Notes: generated by a model from the sequence alone, not told the origin. A stretch of DNA of 64,000 nt from Heliocidaris tuberculata (GCA_025618425.1 CM046833.1:31245833-31309832); one strand, 5' to 3'. Positions 19,988 through 31,235 are shown, counted from the first letter of the stretch. Numbers and translations are program-made.

Positions 19988-20513
19988 TAGTGGGATGAAT
20001 TCAAACCAAAGATGACGCAGGATACTCAGGAAATTTAAGCTTTCGTCTTTCGACTTCTTCAGAAATTTATTCTGAAACAGTTATAAAGAGAAGATACAAT
20101 CACTAAGAAAGGCATGACAAAAACTAACGAAGAGAATAATTCACAAAATACAAAGAGAAGACACAATCATTCAAAAATTGACGGACTAATATTACTGTCA
20201 GTAGAAATATCATGTAAAAATACCGAAATTTCAAATGAATTATAATAAAGCCGACATACCTGTCGTAAACAGAAGTGATGCCAAGGTCTTGTTGAATTCC
20301 TTGAATAATGTTAATATTAGTCCGTCAATTTTTGAATGATTGTGTCTTCTCTTTGTATTTTGTGAATTATTCTCTTCGTTAGTTTTTGTCATGCTTTTCT
20401 TAGTGATTGTATCTTCTCTTTATAACTGTTTCAGAATAAATTTCTGAAGAAGTCGAAAGACGAAAGCTTAAATTTCCTGAGTATCCTGCGTCATCTTTGG
20501 TTTGAATTCATCC

Positions 20514-20517
<4 letters not shown>
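19988..20517. repeat. Foldback element with ~206-bp arms
   Basis: 19988-20194 and 20312-20517 are near-perfect reverse complements (AGTGGGATGAATTCAAACC outer end, GGACTAATATTA inner end) around a 117-bp spacer. Non-coding. The arms contain CTGAAGAAGTCGAAAGACGAAAG, loosely like a hammerhead core. It lies between two (TA)n tracts, which may be its target. Confidence 0.8.
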
Positions 20518-20552
<35 letters not shown>

Positions 20553-20569
20553 TCACAACTAATTATTTT

Positions 20570-20610
<41 letters not shown>

Positions 20611-20759
20611 TCCTTGAGGGAAATCATACTCCCCACATATGAGGACCTGTCTACGCCAATACTCTGGTGCCTAGATTAAAAATGTTTCCAGTAATGGTGC
20701 TCTGTCTAGAACATTTTCAGAAGACTAGTGAAATGTTTTCATGTGTTTTCTCATGTCAG

Positions 20760-20910
20760 TTACTGGAAGAACGTGAGTTCTACAATCTGAAGAACCATCG
20801 CGTCTCATTCCTTCTGAAGCCACGTGATGTTAATGTACTTCAAGTTATCGTGAAATTCGTCTTGAGTCAGGATATCACGAAGAAGATTATGTTCCCTCTT
20901 GCCTTACAAG
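20760..20910 (+). CDS. C-terminal UPA domain exon of the ZU5-death gene
   Basis: Acceptor TCATGTCAG at 20751-20759, donor CAAG|GTAAAC at 20911; 151 bp. It enters in phase 0, matching the exon ending at 6303, and leaves in phase 1. Translation LLEEREFYNLKNHRVSFLLK then PRDVNVLQVIVKF and VLSQDITKKIMFPLALQ has the alternating hydrophobic strands and the final FPLALQ-type strand of UPA domains. The donor region is duplicated in the intron (see 20898-21040). Confidence 0.85.
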
Positions 20911-21040
20911 GTAAACTCTCAACAATTAAGTAAATTTCATATACATTGCGTATCAAAATAAAAGAGTTTACCTTGCCTTACAAGATAAACTCTCAACAAT
21001 GAAGTAAATTTCATACACAATGCGTATCAAAATAAAAGCA
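20898..21040 (+). repeat. 74-bp tandem duplication spanning the exon end and splice donor
   Basis: CTTGCCTTACAAGGTAAACT at 20898 recurs at 20972 as CTTGCCTTACAAGATAAACT, followed in both by CTCAACAA..AAGTAAATTTCATA and TGCGTATCAAAATAAAAG. The second copy has lost the GT of the donor (now AT), so it is a dead duplicate of the exon/intron boundary. Confidence 0.85.
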
Positions 21041-22180
21041 ACAAATATCGATTGTGGAGATTGTGATCGTTTACACCAAAATGACTCGTAGCACCTTAAA
21101 GTAAGAGACGTCTTCTTTCCAATGATATTTCAGTTATTCACATACAGTCATGGATGGCTGAATAATCATTTGTTTTTACACAATGGGTCAAAATCAGCTT
21201 GAGACCATGTTAGTAATGTCTGCATTTAAGCACTTTTTAAAAATTCTCCTCCTCTGCTACGAAATATATGAAATGAATACATCAAATTTGTTCTAACTGC
21301 AGTCAGGTGAATCATTACATAATCTCTGGATTGAAAGTTGGTTATACAATGATTTACTTTGCATAGGTTTTTGCCCTATAAAGAAAATAGTACATTTTGA
21401 AACAAAGCATAGTCAGCATACACGAACAACGATATCTTTTTCGTTTTATTCAATATGAAATAAATGAAGAAAGAAGACTTTATCATTGTTTAACCAACTC
21501 CAATGTTCTTATGATTAGAATTATTACCTAAATAGTGTCACTTTGATAAAACATTGTCTATACTGAATTGACCTATAATAATGAATTTCCAAATTGTCTC
21601 TGTATTAGAGTTTTATTCAGGGGCATTTTACTTTTTTAGAGAAAGGAAATGACTTTTGACCCATTGGCGAATCCAGAATAATTTAATATAGAGGGGGGCC
21701 TTGCATCCTTCATTCTAAGGATTAAAAAGGCGCAACCGTTTTGCAGGTAAACGGGGTATCAAGATATGTGATCATGGAATGTATTGCACAAAGACCTGTC
21801 AATCGAATTCGACGGGATATATAATTGCGGAAGGAGTAGACCTAAGAAAAGGAATAGAAAATAATCATGCTTTAAAAATGTGATGAAAATCTAATAAATG
21901 TAAAAACATAATCAAGTAGAAGAAGATAACGCAATTTGTGGTATGATGACAATAATAATGATTTTTTTTCATGTACCGAATTTTCATGAGATACGAAGCG
22001 CATTTAACAGCAAAAGCAACATACAGTATGGCACGAATAAAGTTCATTTAGTACAAAGAACAATATCATAGAAAAAGTAGAAAAGATGTGTTTAAAGCAA
22101 CCACTAAAATGTAAACAAAGAAGATAGATAAATCAAGTCGTTGCATTAAATTTGATACTCCATATCCCTATCTCTCTCAG
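21041..22180 (+). other. Intron, nothing recognised
   Basis: AT-rich, between in-phase exons. No repeat arms, homologous domain or structured RNA seen. G-rich spot GGGGGGCC at about 21694. Confidence 0.45.
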
Positions 22181-22252
22181 ATGTAAGTCAGCCCAGTCCT
22201 GTCCCGCTACAGCCCCGTCATCCTGAGACCCTAGGCAAGATCGACTCACCAG
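22181..22252 (+). CDS. Linker exon between UPA and death domains
   Basis: Acceptor TCTCTCTCAG, donor CCAG|GTACTA; 72 bp, phase 1 to phase 1. Translation DVSQPSPVPLQPRHPETLGK then IDSP is proline-rich and suits a flexible linker. It joins in frame to the death domain exon only if that exon starts at 24773. Confidence 0.7.
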
Positions 22253-22404
22253 GTACTACGTGTTTATGATATCAATGATTCCTTTTGATCATGGGAGTAC
22301 GGGCCTAATTTTGACAGGGGGTTGTCGTCTCTTGAACGAATATCAACTCTCCAGTTTCATAACCTTTCGTCGGTAACGGCCTATTTAAATAATTTTTCTT
22401 TTAA
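22253..22404 (+). other. Intron sequence
   Basis: Short unique stretch before the MITE at 22405. Confidence 0.4.
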
Positions 22405-23210
22405 GCCCCCTTCACATCGGGCCTGCGTAGAGTTGCGTTATGCGGCTTACCGAGTACGCCGAAATTGCGCACAGAATCGGCGTAGTCCCTGCGTAGGCTG
22501 GCGAACGATGGCGTATGGTTGCGTACCCTGTGCTTAGGCACCGCGTACCTACGGCATATGCAATTGGCGTACCTCCACGTATGATTGCGTATAACAGGCG
22601 TAGGGTTGCATACGAATACGTAGGTCTGGCGTAAATGGTACGTAGGTTTGCTTATGCTGAACCCATACTAAGCAAAAGTACGCAACACTACGCCCTTCCA
22701 TACGTAACACTACGCCAGCCTCAAAACATTTTTCGTCAGAGTGGCGAAGGATAGCGTACTATTGCGTAGGCTTGGCGTACAGTAGCGTAGTGTCGCGTAG
22801 ACTTGCATAAAACCTGCGTATTTTCGGCGTTCAGTGCTCTACGCCGAAAGTCCGCGAAAAATTAAACATGTTTAATTTTTTGCGTCCATCTCGCGTACCT
22901 CTTTGTGTCCCTCGGCGTATTGCCACGTAGGCCAGCGTAGGCAAAGCGTAGGTCAGCGTAAGCTCGGTTTGAAGTTTATTTGTTCCACTTTTACATCAAA
23001 ACAATTTTTACAAAAATTGATTTTACAAGCATATTTGCCCATTTCAAAACATAGGGTTAAAGAATTCAAATCAAGTACAATGTACAGTAAATAGGTAGAA
23101 CGTTTGAGAGATATATGAATGACTGGCAAAAAGAAGAAAAAGAAGAAAAAGCTCGGCGTAGTCGGTACGCCGCACTACGCAACTCTACGCAGGCCCGGTG
23201 TGAAAGAGGC
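22405..23210. mobile_element. MITE with GCCTGCGTAGAGTTGCGT ends and a GCGTAGG-rich body
   Basis: The left end GCCCCCTTCACATCGGGCCTGCGTAGAG pairs with the right end CTCTACGCAGGCCCGGTGTGAAAGAGGC. The left half (22410-22975) contains dozens of short GCGTAGGNT/GGCGTANG words on both strands, a sub-terminal motif array. The segment 22975-23150 is ordinary AT-rich DNA. No coding capacity. Confidence 0.75.
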
Positions 23211-24264
23211 TTTATAGATTATAGTTTAGCCATTAACAGATTGCATGACATAAAAAATTATTTGATTTAACTGATCTGGAATCCTATTTCTCCAAACCAA
23301 ATGTAGTTTCCCTGAAAGGCAAATTGAAGATCAGTTAATCCACCTTTTTATGTCTTTTCGTTGCTTCCATCCCCTATTAACATGATAACATTAATGTTTT
23401 GCTACTTCACACTCACTTTATAAATGCACGTAACAGTTGGGGTATATGTCCCCGTAATTAAACATCGGCATTATAAAATTTCATATAATTTACCTCTGTC
23501 ATTTCAATAAGGGCGACATGCACATACAAGCTGCTCCCTATTTCCCACTATCTGTATTTCCTTTAAAAAAAATCAGTCCTAAGTATAATAATAAAACATA
23601 ATACAACATAACATGATTTTTTTTTTCAATGGACCTCTAGATCAGATGTCATTCACTTCAGAAACACACGTGACCTCGCCAGTCATGTTAGCTGATGTAC
23701 ACGAAGCTTCAGAGTAGGTGGTCATAATAATATTCTTATCTTATTATGGGAAATTTTGATCTATTAGTTGAATGTATGAGTCTGTCAGTAGTAGTGCGCT
23801 GCAATATTTGGTTTAATAAAGCATTTCTGTCGGTCATGCCGGTGTCATCATTTCCTCAGAAAATATCGTTGGTAACCGAATCATAATTTGGAATGCATCG
23901 CATTAGTTATATAGTTACGATGTTCTACTCATTCTGCTCACTTTTTAACATTTTCAGTTCTATATTTAATTATTTGTTTTAAAAAAAATACGTTTGAACA
24001 CATCAGCATACTTTTTTTGGGTTGTAAAAAACAAAACATTGTCAGACGATTACAGTGTAATGAAAAAAAAAAAATTGTATGGAGGTGGGGTGTGTAGATA
24101 CACAGTTTACTCATATAACCAGTAGAGTAGCAAGGGTCCAGTCATGGAGGGAGGAGTTGTGTCATGGGGATGGAGGCGGTTTCATTATTTTGGTGAAAAG
24201 AACAAGGCTATCGAGTGAAAGAAGGGGACATCTACATGTCGATGGGCCGTGTCATCTTCTCTTT
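23211..24264 (+). other. Intron, nothing recognised
   Basis: AT-rich; poly-T and poly-A runs near 23620 and 24060. No feature supported. Confidence 0.45.
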
Positions 24265-24474
24265 GGCCCGAATTCACAAAGGAGGTTTAAACCATGGGTA
24301 AGGTTTAAACCTCCGTAAGCGTACTAAAATAAGCGTAAATAAGCGCACATTGCCCAAGCGCGCGCTCAAAGAAAATATATGATTGGATCAGATTCCGTGC
24401 GCACGTACGCTTAAAAAACCCAGGAGGGGGTTTAAACCATGGTTTAAACTAAACCTCCTTTGTGAATTCGGGCC
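24265..24474. mobile_element. Palindromic MITE, GGCCCGAATTCACAAAGGAG family
   Basis: Ends GGCCCGAATTCACAAAGGAG and CTCCTTTGTGAATTCGGGCC are perfect inverted matches, with GGTTTAAACC motifs inside each arm. A second copy in opposite orientation lies at 60933-61146. Confidence 0.85.
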
Positions 24475-24772
24475 TTTACGTTTCCATCCCTTCTTTTGTA
24501 TTCTCTCGTCCGCTTATGTTTTCTCTTTTGTTTTCTTCTTTTCACATTTGTATGTTTCTACATGGGGAAGGGTGGGGGGGGGGGGGGTTGTTCCTGATGC
24601 CAACCATTTCTACGCAACTATATGCAAAAAAAAGTTCCCAGTGTAATCCTGTTAGGATTATGGATGGGCTACATTGACGGGTTCCCCCGTGAATGCATTT
24701 TATAAATTTCTTTGAAGCATTAACCAGTAAACTGTCAATCTCTTTTTCATCTTAGTCTTACGGGGTCACCAG

Positions 24773-25029
24773 AAATCACCGATGTGCATGTGCACAACCT
24801 CTCAAAACTACTGCCTCCGGATCATCTCCCTGCAATGTACGTTGCCCTAGGTGTCTCCAATAGCATCGCAGAAGGAATCAGAGCAGAGAGGTTTAACAAC
24901 TATCCCGAAATTTACATCAAACTACTGCAAACATGGAAAGCAAAGTCTACACGGACCATGGAAGACTTAGACGAGGTTCTAGGAAAGGCCGAGTTAGGCG
25001 GTCTCATATCAATGTACAAGAAAATATAG
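24773..25029 (+). CDS. Death domain exon and stop codon of the ZU5-death gene
   Basis: Translation EITDVHVHNLSKLLPPDHLP, AMYVALGVSNSIAEGIRAER, FNNYPEIYIKLLQTWKAKST, RTMEDLDEVLGKAELGGLIS, MYKKI then TAG. It is a death domain: helix 1 with LSKLLPP, the ALGVS turn, I..I helix 3, LLQTW helix 5 and L..VL..AEL helix 6. Death domains couple such proteins to caspase, RIP kinase or NF-kB signalling by homotypic binding. The start is uncertain. Acceptor GGGTCACCAG (24772) keeps phase 1 with the linker exon; the more canonical CATCTTAG at 24755 would be out of phase. Confidence 0.88.
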
Positions 25030-26225
25030 AACTCTCAGCTTTGATTGTACATGGGATTGGTTTGTAGGGTGATGATAGGTCGATATATGATAAAGAAAAT
25101 CATAGAATGGGAACGAAAATGAAAACCTCATACAAAATTAACCGGCCTGAGTGGGGGGGGGGGGATGAAAAAAAAATATAGAAAGCAAAGAACACAATAA
25201 AAACAAACAATCAAAAAGCAAAACAAAGCAAAAACGAAAACAAACCAACAAACAAAGCAATCGAAGAAACTGATAGTTTATTTTTGTACACTGTGTAATC
25301 ATATTTCGAAGCAATTTTTTTCATTTTTTTGTATACATGCAATAATTCAGCAAAATAGTTGTAGTTTTAGTAATTTAAATTTAATATTCGCTATTTTCCA
25401 GATTCAGTATTTGTAACCTAACTGGATTGCGGGAACCTTTTTGTCCCCCCCCCCCCTCCCCCCCCCCCCAAAAAAAAAGGAAGAAAAAAGAGATAAGACA
25501 ATAAATTAGCGTAGGCCTATTATCAATGTAATAACGTTAAAAAAATACTAGGTATCATTCTTGCTTAAAGGCATGGTTTGTAGTTTACATAAACTGTTTT
25601 AACTTTTCATCTATAAACTGCATGAACATGACATAAAAATACATTTTGTCAGTTGATGTTGCTATAATAATATTTGAAGTTCTAGTAAACTATGAATAAC
25701 ACTGTGCATGTATATATCTTTTCCAATCATTTCATGGTAAATAGAATTACCTCTCTAAATGAATAACACACTTAATGTAGTCATTGAGTAAAAACCTTTA
25801 AACAGCACAGTCACTGACATTGCTTGGTTTTCACTGAAAGATAAAGCCAGGCCTGTTTTTCATATTCTTATTCATCAAAAAAAAAACTTTCTCTAGTGAT
25901 TATACATAACTGGGAAACTATAAGCGTGCGAGCTTGATTTATAATCATCAAGATGTAATTATGATATGTTGTACAAGTCTGACAATTTTTGGTTAATGAT
26001 GATCTTTCAAAATTTGACCACCAGTTAAATAACACGATTGCAACTCAATAACAGCATGCATGATATAATATAGATATCAATATTGCATGTCATGGAGGTT
26101 AATTCAATAAACTTGTAAACATAAAAGTACATTTAGCTTGGTTTGAAATCAAATAAAGACAAAAATCTGGCGTAGTAGTGAAATAAACAAGTGAAATTAA
26201 TAGTGAGAGGGTTGCAATTGGATCA
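25030..26225. other. 3' UTR/intergenic sequence, no gene
   Basis: AT-rich with G10 (about 25154) and C-rich (25445-25470) tracts and a (CAAA)-like block at 25195-25260. AATAAA occurs at 25175 and could serve the upstream gene, but several other A-rich sites exist. Confidence 0.4.
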
Positions 26226-26372
26226 GGGGCCCGTTGCACAAAACTTGCGTTTGAACGCAACTCAGGAAAATCAAACGCAACTTTATTTCCAGCCAATCAG
26301 AAGTGCGCATTAAGGACTTGCGTTTGATTTTTAGGAGTTGCGATTAAACGTAAGTTTTGTGCAACGGGCCCC
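26226..26372. mobile_element. Palindromic MITE, GGGGCCCGTTGCACAAAACT family
   Basis: GGGGCCCGTTGCACAAAACT and AGTTTTGTGCAACGGGCCCC form perfect inverted ends. The interior is also palindromic (GCGTTTGAACGCAACTC / GAGTTGCGATTAAACG) around CCAATCAGAAG. 147 bp, non-coding. Confidence 0.85.
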
Positions 26373-27763
26373 AGGTCCATTTGCTTAAATTAGCAAATGG
26401 TAGGCTTGCATGATGTTTAATCTTACGTGATCTGCTGATTAAGATAACACAGGATTTTCCATATACATGCATATACATATATATTCACATATATAAATGA
26501 AATTAAAGGTATTTGCGATCTCTTGCCTTCCTTCTTTTTGAGCCATCCATTTCATTTACATCCAGGTTGCTTTCTGCTTCAAATGTACATGTTTGGCTAG
26601 GACAATGCAAACAATCTGTACCCCAGGCAGGCCGGAATGCTCGAAATGAACTTTCATATGCTTGTCAGAGAATTATGGAGGGAAACTGGAACCCCCCCCC
26701 AAAAAAAAAAACGGATCTCCCTCCAAGCAGTTTCCCAAAGTTGACAATCCTGCATCCCCCCCCCCCCCCTAATACAAAATCCTGGATCCGCCCCTGATCC
26801 TGGCAATTGTTAACAATTAAATATTTTGAAAGAAATGTGCGGCATCATCATTTGAAATTTTGGTACATATCCAAACTTTGATTTCGTTAATTCATTTAAA
26901 TGAACAGGACTAAATGACCATATCGTAAAACTAGAAAGCAATCATAGTCTTTCAATATTCCTTCTTCAATAAGAAGAAGCATGGACAAGACGTAAAGGGA
27001 TCAAAAAAGATAATGATTATTTTAATATCAATCATAAGTACATGTAGTTGAATATGAAAATGAAATTCTCATACAATTTACGAATGAAATACCACAGAAC
27101 AATTATCTTGCCCACTTTAAGTCGCCACATTAAGAGAATGAATTCGGTCATTTTTGCGGCAATACAAAACCTTGAAAAGTGAAAACCAAATAAACGGTGC
27201 ACTTACAAAATGATATAATACAAAGCGCTAACAAACCATAAAAGTTTACAGAACAAATATACGAATTAAAAAAAAATCTGATGTCTTATTTGATGGGAAT
27301 TTAAGCATAATCAAGTTGCAAAAACAAACTATAAAAGCCAAAAAGATCATTCTCACAATAAGTTATTTTATCAGTAAAAGCAATAGACTAATCCTGCGCT
27401 AAGGTTAACTGCCCCATACAAGGCGAATGGAATCAAATCAGACGTTGGGAATACACTAAGATGCACCGCAATTTTGCAGGTTGCGCTAAGCCGATTGCTT
27501 AGTACGCAAGCCCAGGGGCGGCCAGGGGATTTCTAGGAGGGGGGGGGGGGGGGGGCTTATGTATAGAAAAGCTCTGACAAACAATACAAAAGAAAATTAT
27601 AGGTTATCACATTCTTGAGCAACGTTGATTGGTCCAAAATCTGTGACAAGGAATAAAGTGTTAGGCCTGTGACTTCTTTCCGAAGTGTTTTATATCTTCA
27701 GCCATCTGAATTTAAAAAAGATATAAAAATAAGAATTAGACACGAGAATAACTGAAAACCTAC
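26373..27763. other. Intergenic AT-rich sequence with C/G tracts
   Basis: C9-A11 at 26694, C14 at 26757 and G16 at about 27540. Otherwise unremarkable; no supportable gene. Confidence 0.45.
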
Positions 27764-27827
27764 CGATTTGATGCTGCAGATAGAGGTGGAGAAGTTCCGA
27801 CAGTCTCCGTCTGTCCTCTTTCTTTAT
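27764..27827 (-). CDS. Candidate - strand exon (downstream of the pair)
   Basis: On the - strand, CTGCTTTTCAG precedes a 64-bp open segment that ends CAAATCG before GTAGGT. Read in phase 1 it gives DKERGQTETVGTSPPLSAAS, compatible with the candidate exon at 28194-28235. The peptide is hydrophilic and has no recognised domain. It could be part of an unstructured region of an unidentified gene, or chance. Confidence 0.35.
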
Positions 27828-28193
27828 CTGAAAAGCAGAATTTTAAAGTTCTAGCAAAGATATGATATACAATTCTTATAGATTTGATATAAACTATTAT
27901 AATATCTAACTTAGAGTAAACAAATATGAAATTATCCTCATCAGCTGGGCCTTCACTATGATATTTACTCAATTTTCACTTTGGTTTTGTTAAGTTCTTT
28001 GCACCTAACCCATAACTATAACAATAACTATATTCATGATTATACTAAGGTTAGCTGTTCTATATGTTCATCGCATATGTGATGAAGTAGGTATATATTC
28101 CTTAAATTCCTTAAAAACAACTTCTCATCAAATAGAGTTTGACCTTCTAGTTGAATACACTTGTTATTATACAAAATTTCAATTCCTCTGTAC

Positions 28194-28235
28194 CTCTCTT
28201 CTGTCTTTCATATCTGTCCATGCTTTCAATAGACT
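28194..28235 (-). CDS. Candidate - strand exon (upstream of the pair)
   Basis: On the - strand the acceptor CTTTCATCAG precedes 42 bp reading SIESMDRYERQKR and ends in phase 1 before GTACAG. It joins in frame with 27764-27827 (…RQKR-DKERG…). Both exons have good splice signals and highly charged, non-repetitive peptides, which raises the chance they are real. No other exon was found nearby. Confidence 0.33.
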
Positions 28236-28289
28236 CTGATGAAAGGTAGGTAACGTGATTTCCACTGTATCCCTCCAATAACTGCAATA

Positions 28290-28500
28290 AAATATTGTTT
28301 TAAACAACTGAGTGTGTTTAAACAACTTAATTTAAACAACCTAGTTGTTTAAGAGCCGTTGTTTAAAAAAATTATTTAAAGTTTTAAACAACAGGCTGTT
28401 TAAACAAAGTTGTTTAACATTTTAAACAACAGTTGTTAGAGTGAACCGGCTTAAACAGCGTTGTTTAAAAATTTTGAAGAGTTGTTTAAAATATTTTTTA
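28290..28500. repeat. Cluster of GTTGTTTAAA / TTTAAACAAC motifs
   Basis: About a dozen copies of the decamer GTTGTTTAAA or its complement TTTAAACAAC in 210 bp, in mixed orientation, able to form many alternative hairpins. No larger repeat period is evident. Confidence 0.65.
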
Positions 28501-29242
28501 CTGTGTATTAAAAAATAGTATAAAAGAGATTTACCTATCTTTAAAACTGCTTCAACTTTATAGGAAAAAATCTGTCAAATGTAACTTAACCGGTAGAACC
28601 TGTAATGATACGACAATAGATTAAGCTGAGCTTACTGAATTTATGCAATATACAGGAATTTTCTTAGGAAAGCTTGCAACAAGAACAATACTGTTGGAAA
28701 ATTTGCATTGAGGGGTGGGACAGGGCAGTGGACGTTTCTTTTGTTCTCATTACTTCTTAATTTGTAATTTTTTGTCATTTTTTTCGATATGGATATATTT
28801 GTTGAATATTTTAGTACCATTAGTGAAGTCAGTGAGCAAAAAATGTTGGGAGAATTTCCTTTGGAATTGTACAGCGTTGAGACATTTATTAACATGCATA
28901 ATCTATCGATTGTATGTTTGAGTATATTTCAGATGAAATTCAATTCGCATGACAAGAGGGCTAGAGAGAGAGAGAGAGAGAGAATAAACTTTATTTTGTC
29001 AAAGCTGTGGGACGAGAGGTATGCTTGCAAAATGGGTTTTAAATAAAGTTTGGGGTAGCGGTAAGGTTATACATATGTGTAGTGTTTAGTCCAGGGCTGA
29101 AATGAAGACTTGGTTAGTGCAAGATATTGACCACGGAGCGATTGATCTTGTTTCGTACAAACTGATATTCATATAATTTTGTTCTTTCTGTACATAGAAA
29201 TCTTTATTTAAAAGAAAGAAAATACGTATATAAATTGTCTTA
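28501..29242. other. Intergenic, nothing recognised
   Basis: AT-rich, with a short (GA)n at 28962-28983. No gene supported. Confidence 0.4.
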
Positions 29243-29695
29243 TCTGAAAACGACTAATTTTAGATGAAAATTGTATTACACATTTATTTAAAAAAGGATA
29301 ACATTTTCTTGGTCTCCATGCAGCCTCGTAACATGCGTATACTACACACTCTTCCTCACTTCTCTCTCTCTCTCTTTCTCTCTATCTCTCTCTGTTTTAC
29401 AATATATATGAAAGTAAATTGCGTTCTTTCAACAAACAGTACAGTCCTTCCTCTGTTTTCTATTCTCATTATCCTAATTCATTTTTCTCACCTCGTGTTC
29501 CATCGCTACATATATTTTGAAATGTATCTTGTTATCTTCAGAGGGCGTCCTTCATCCATGTATGACAGAGTTATCTGAATCTGAAAACGACTAATTTTAG
29601 ATGAAAATTGTACTACACATTTATAAAAAAAAGGATCAAATTTTCTTAGTCTCCATGCAGCCTCGTAACATGCGTATTACACACTCTTCCTCACT

Positions 29696-29727
<32 letters not shown>

Positions 29728-29842
29728 TCTCTGTTTTCTATTCTCATTATCCTAATTCATTTTTTCTCACCTCGTGTTCCATCGCTAAATGTTTCTTGTT
29801 ATCTTCAGAGGGCGTCCTTCATCCATGTATGACAGAGTTATC
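29243..29842 (+). repeat. Tandem duplication, two copies of ~260-335 bp
   Basis: Copy 1 (29243-29579) and copy 2 (29580-29842) share CTGAAAACGACTAATTTTAG, CTCCATGCAGCCTCGTAACA and CAGAGGGCGTCCTTCATCCA with few differences. Each contains a (CT)n tract; copy 2 lacks about 60 bp after it. The short reading frames in both copies are not gene-like. Confidence 0.85.
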
Positions 29843-30608
29843 GATATAAATATAAACATAGCTTGGTGTAAATTGGACGCAGGCGGCACATGTTGATTTG
29901 TTGGGCAAGCACACAACAAAGAATCTGGCTCAGAGTGTATCCATTTGAAAGGGAATTGGCCAATCTTATTGTGTAGTTGACTCTGTTGGTGCTTATCACT
30001 AATTTTGAGTATTTTCAACACTTTTCACTGCTTGGATTTCTTAGAACTATTTTTATGATACAAGGATAGTTGCAATATCTTCAGTTGCAATTAGCGGGTG
30101 GTTCATGTCATTTTTTTCAGGAAGGACTGTACTGTTTGTTGAAAAAACGCAATTTACTTTCATGTATTGTATATTTGGAATTTCTTAAATTTGTTAACCA
30201 TTTCAAATATTTGCATTTGCATATGATTTTATTACACCCCTGCCTACATGACCTAAGTAGTTTAAACATCCCGGGCCATACCTCTTAATCACTATTATAT
30301 TTGGTGGTCTATCTCTCATGGAGAACATTTTTTATGTTATATTCTTCTTAATTTTATTGTGATCCGATTGTATCATTTTCTATGCCGATTTATGGAAATG
30401 AATATCACCTAAATAGAGGACCTTAACTGTCGCTGACGAGAGCATCAACATTTACGTTTCCTAGGTTTTCGTTATTGAGGCAACTTACAAGGGATCGCTG
30501 AGTGTTAGGCACGCGTTTTGTTTGAAAGGAAACTTCTGTAAACACTCGGGAGTCCGTCCTATTCGAAGATACTCACGTGGGGGTACTACTCGTCGTGGGA
30601 GACTGTAC
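29843..30608. other. Intergenic, nothing recognised
   Basis: No supportable feature on either strand. Confidence 0.4.
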
Positions 30609-30920
30609 TATGGCAAGCCATCGGGGTCTACTTACGTCTACTCACCACGCGTACTTGATTTTCGATACACGTACCTATATTGACCAATCAGAAGCCAGTA
30701 TTCAGTACGCGTACTGTTTTTGGTCATCACGTCACGTGTGTTTAAGGGTACGTGTACTTTACTTTTACAGACGTTACTGACCCCTCCGGCCATAGGTGGC
30801 CAAAGGGTTCAGAAGCGTCAGTTAATGTAACGTGTGCTTTGTCATTTAGGTAACGTGTACCTTGACTAGTCATTACGTGACGTCTATACAATTACGTGTG
30901 CTCTGGTCGTTACGTGACGT
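30609..30920 (+). repeat. Inverted-repeat end, TATGGCAAGCCATCGGGGTC family (left)
   Basis: Begins TATGGCAAGCCATCGGGGTC and continues TACTTACGTCTACT. It is followed by many ACGTGACGTC, ACGTGTAC and TACGCGTAC words. The mirror-image end is at 39660-39867. Either two solitary MITE ends or the two termini of one 9.2-kb element. Confidence 0.7.
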
Positions 30921-31194
30921 CAGCTAAGAGTTAGTCTATTTCCAGGATTTTTTTTTTTTTTTTTTTTTTTGTCAATAAAGCAAACCATGTACGTTAATAA
31001 TATTGTTCAATAAGGGAAGTATAGGGCTTGGCAGGGGCTCAGGGTGTTTAATATATTTCTGTTGGTGGCTGATTATTAAGTCGTCCTATAATTTTTTAGA
31101 GTAGTAGTAGTAGTAGGCCTACACTCTTTTTAGCAAACTAACAAAAATCAAAGTAAAGTATAAACCGTGCGGAGTTGGTTTATTATTGTCATTT

Positions 31195-31235
<41 letters not shown>

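Noticed and set aside
24079..24318. Small gene before the MITE at 24265
   Set aside because: The frame runs into the palindromic MITE and has no splice or homology support.
27905..27972. Third - strand exon (SKYHSEGPADEDNFIF peptide)
   Set aside because: The acceptor lacks a pyrimidine tract and no GT donor follows; the two neighbouring candidates join in phase without it.
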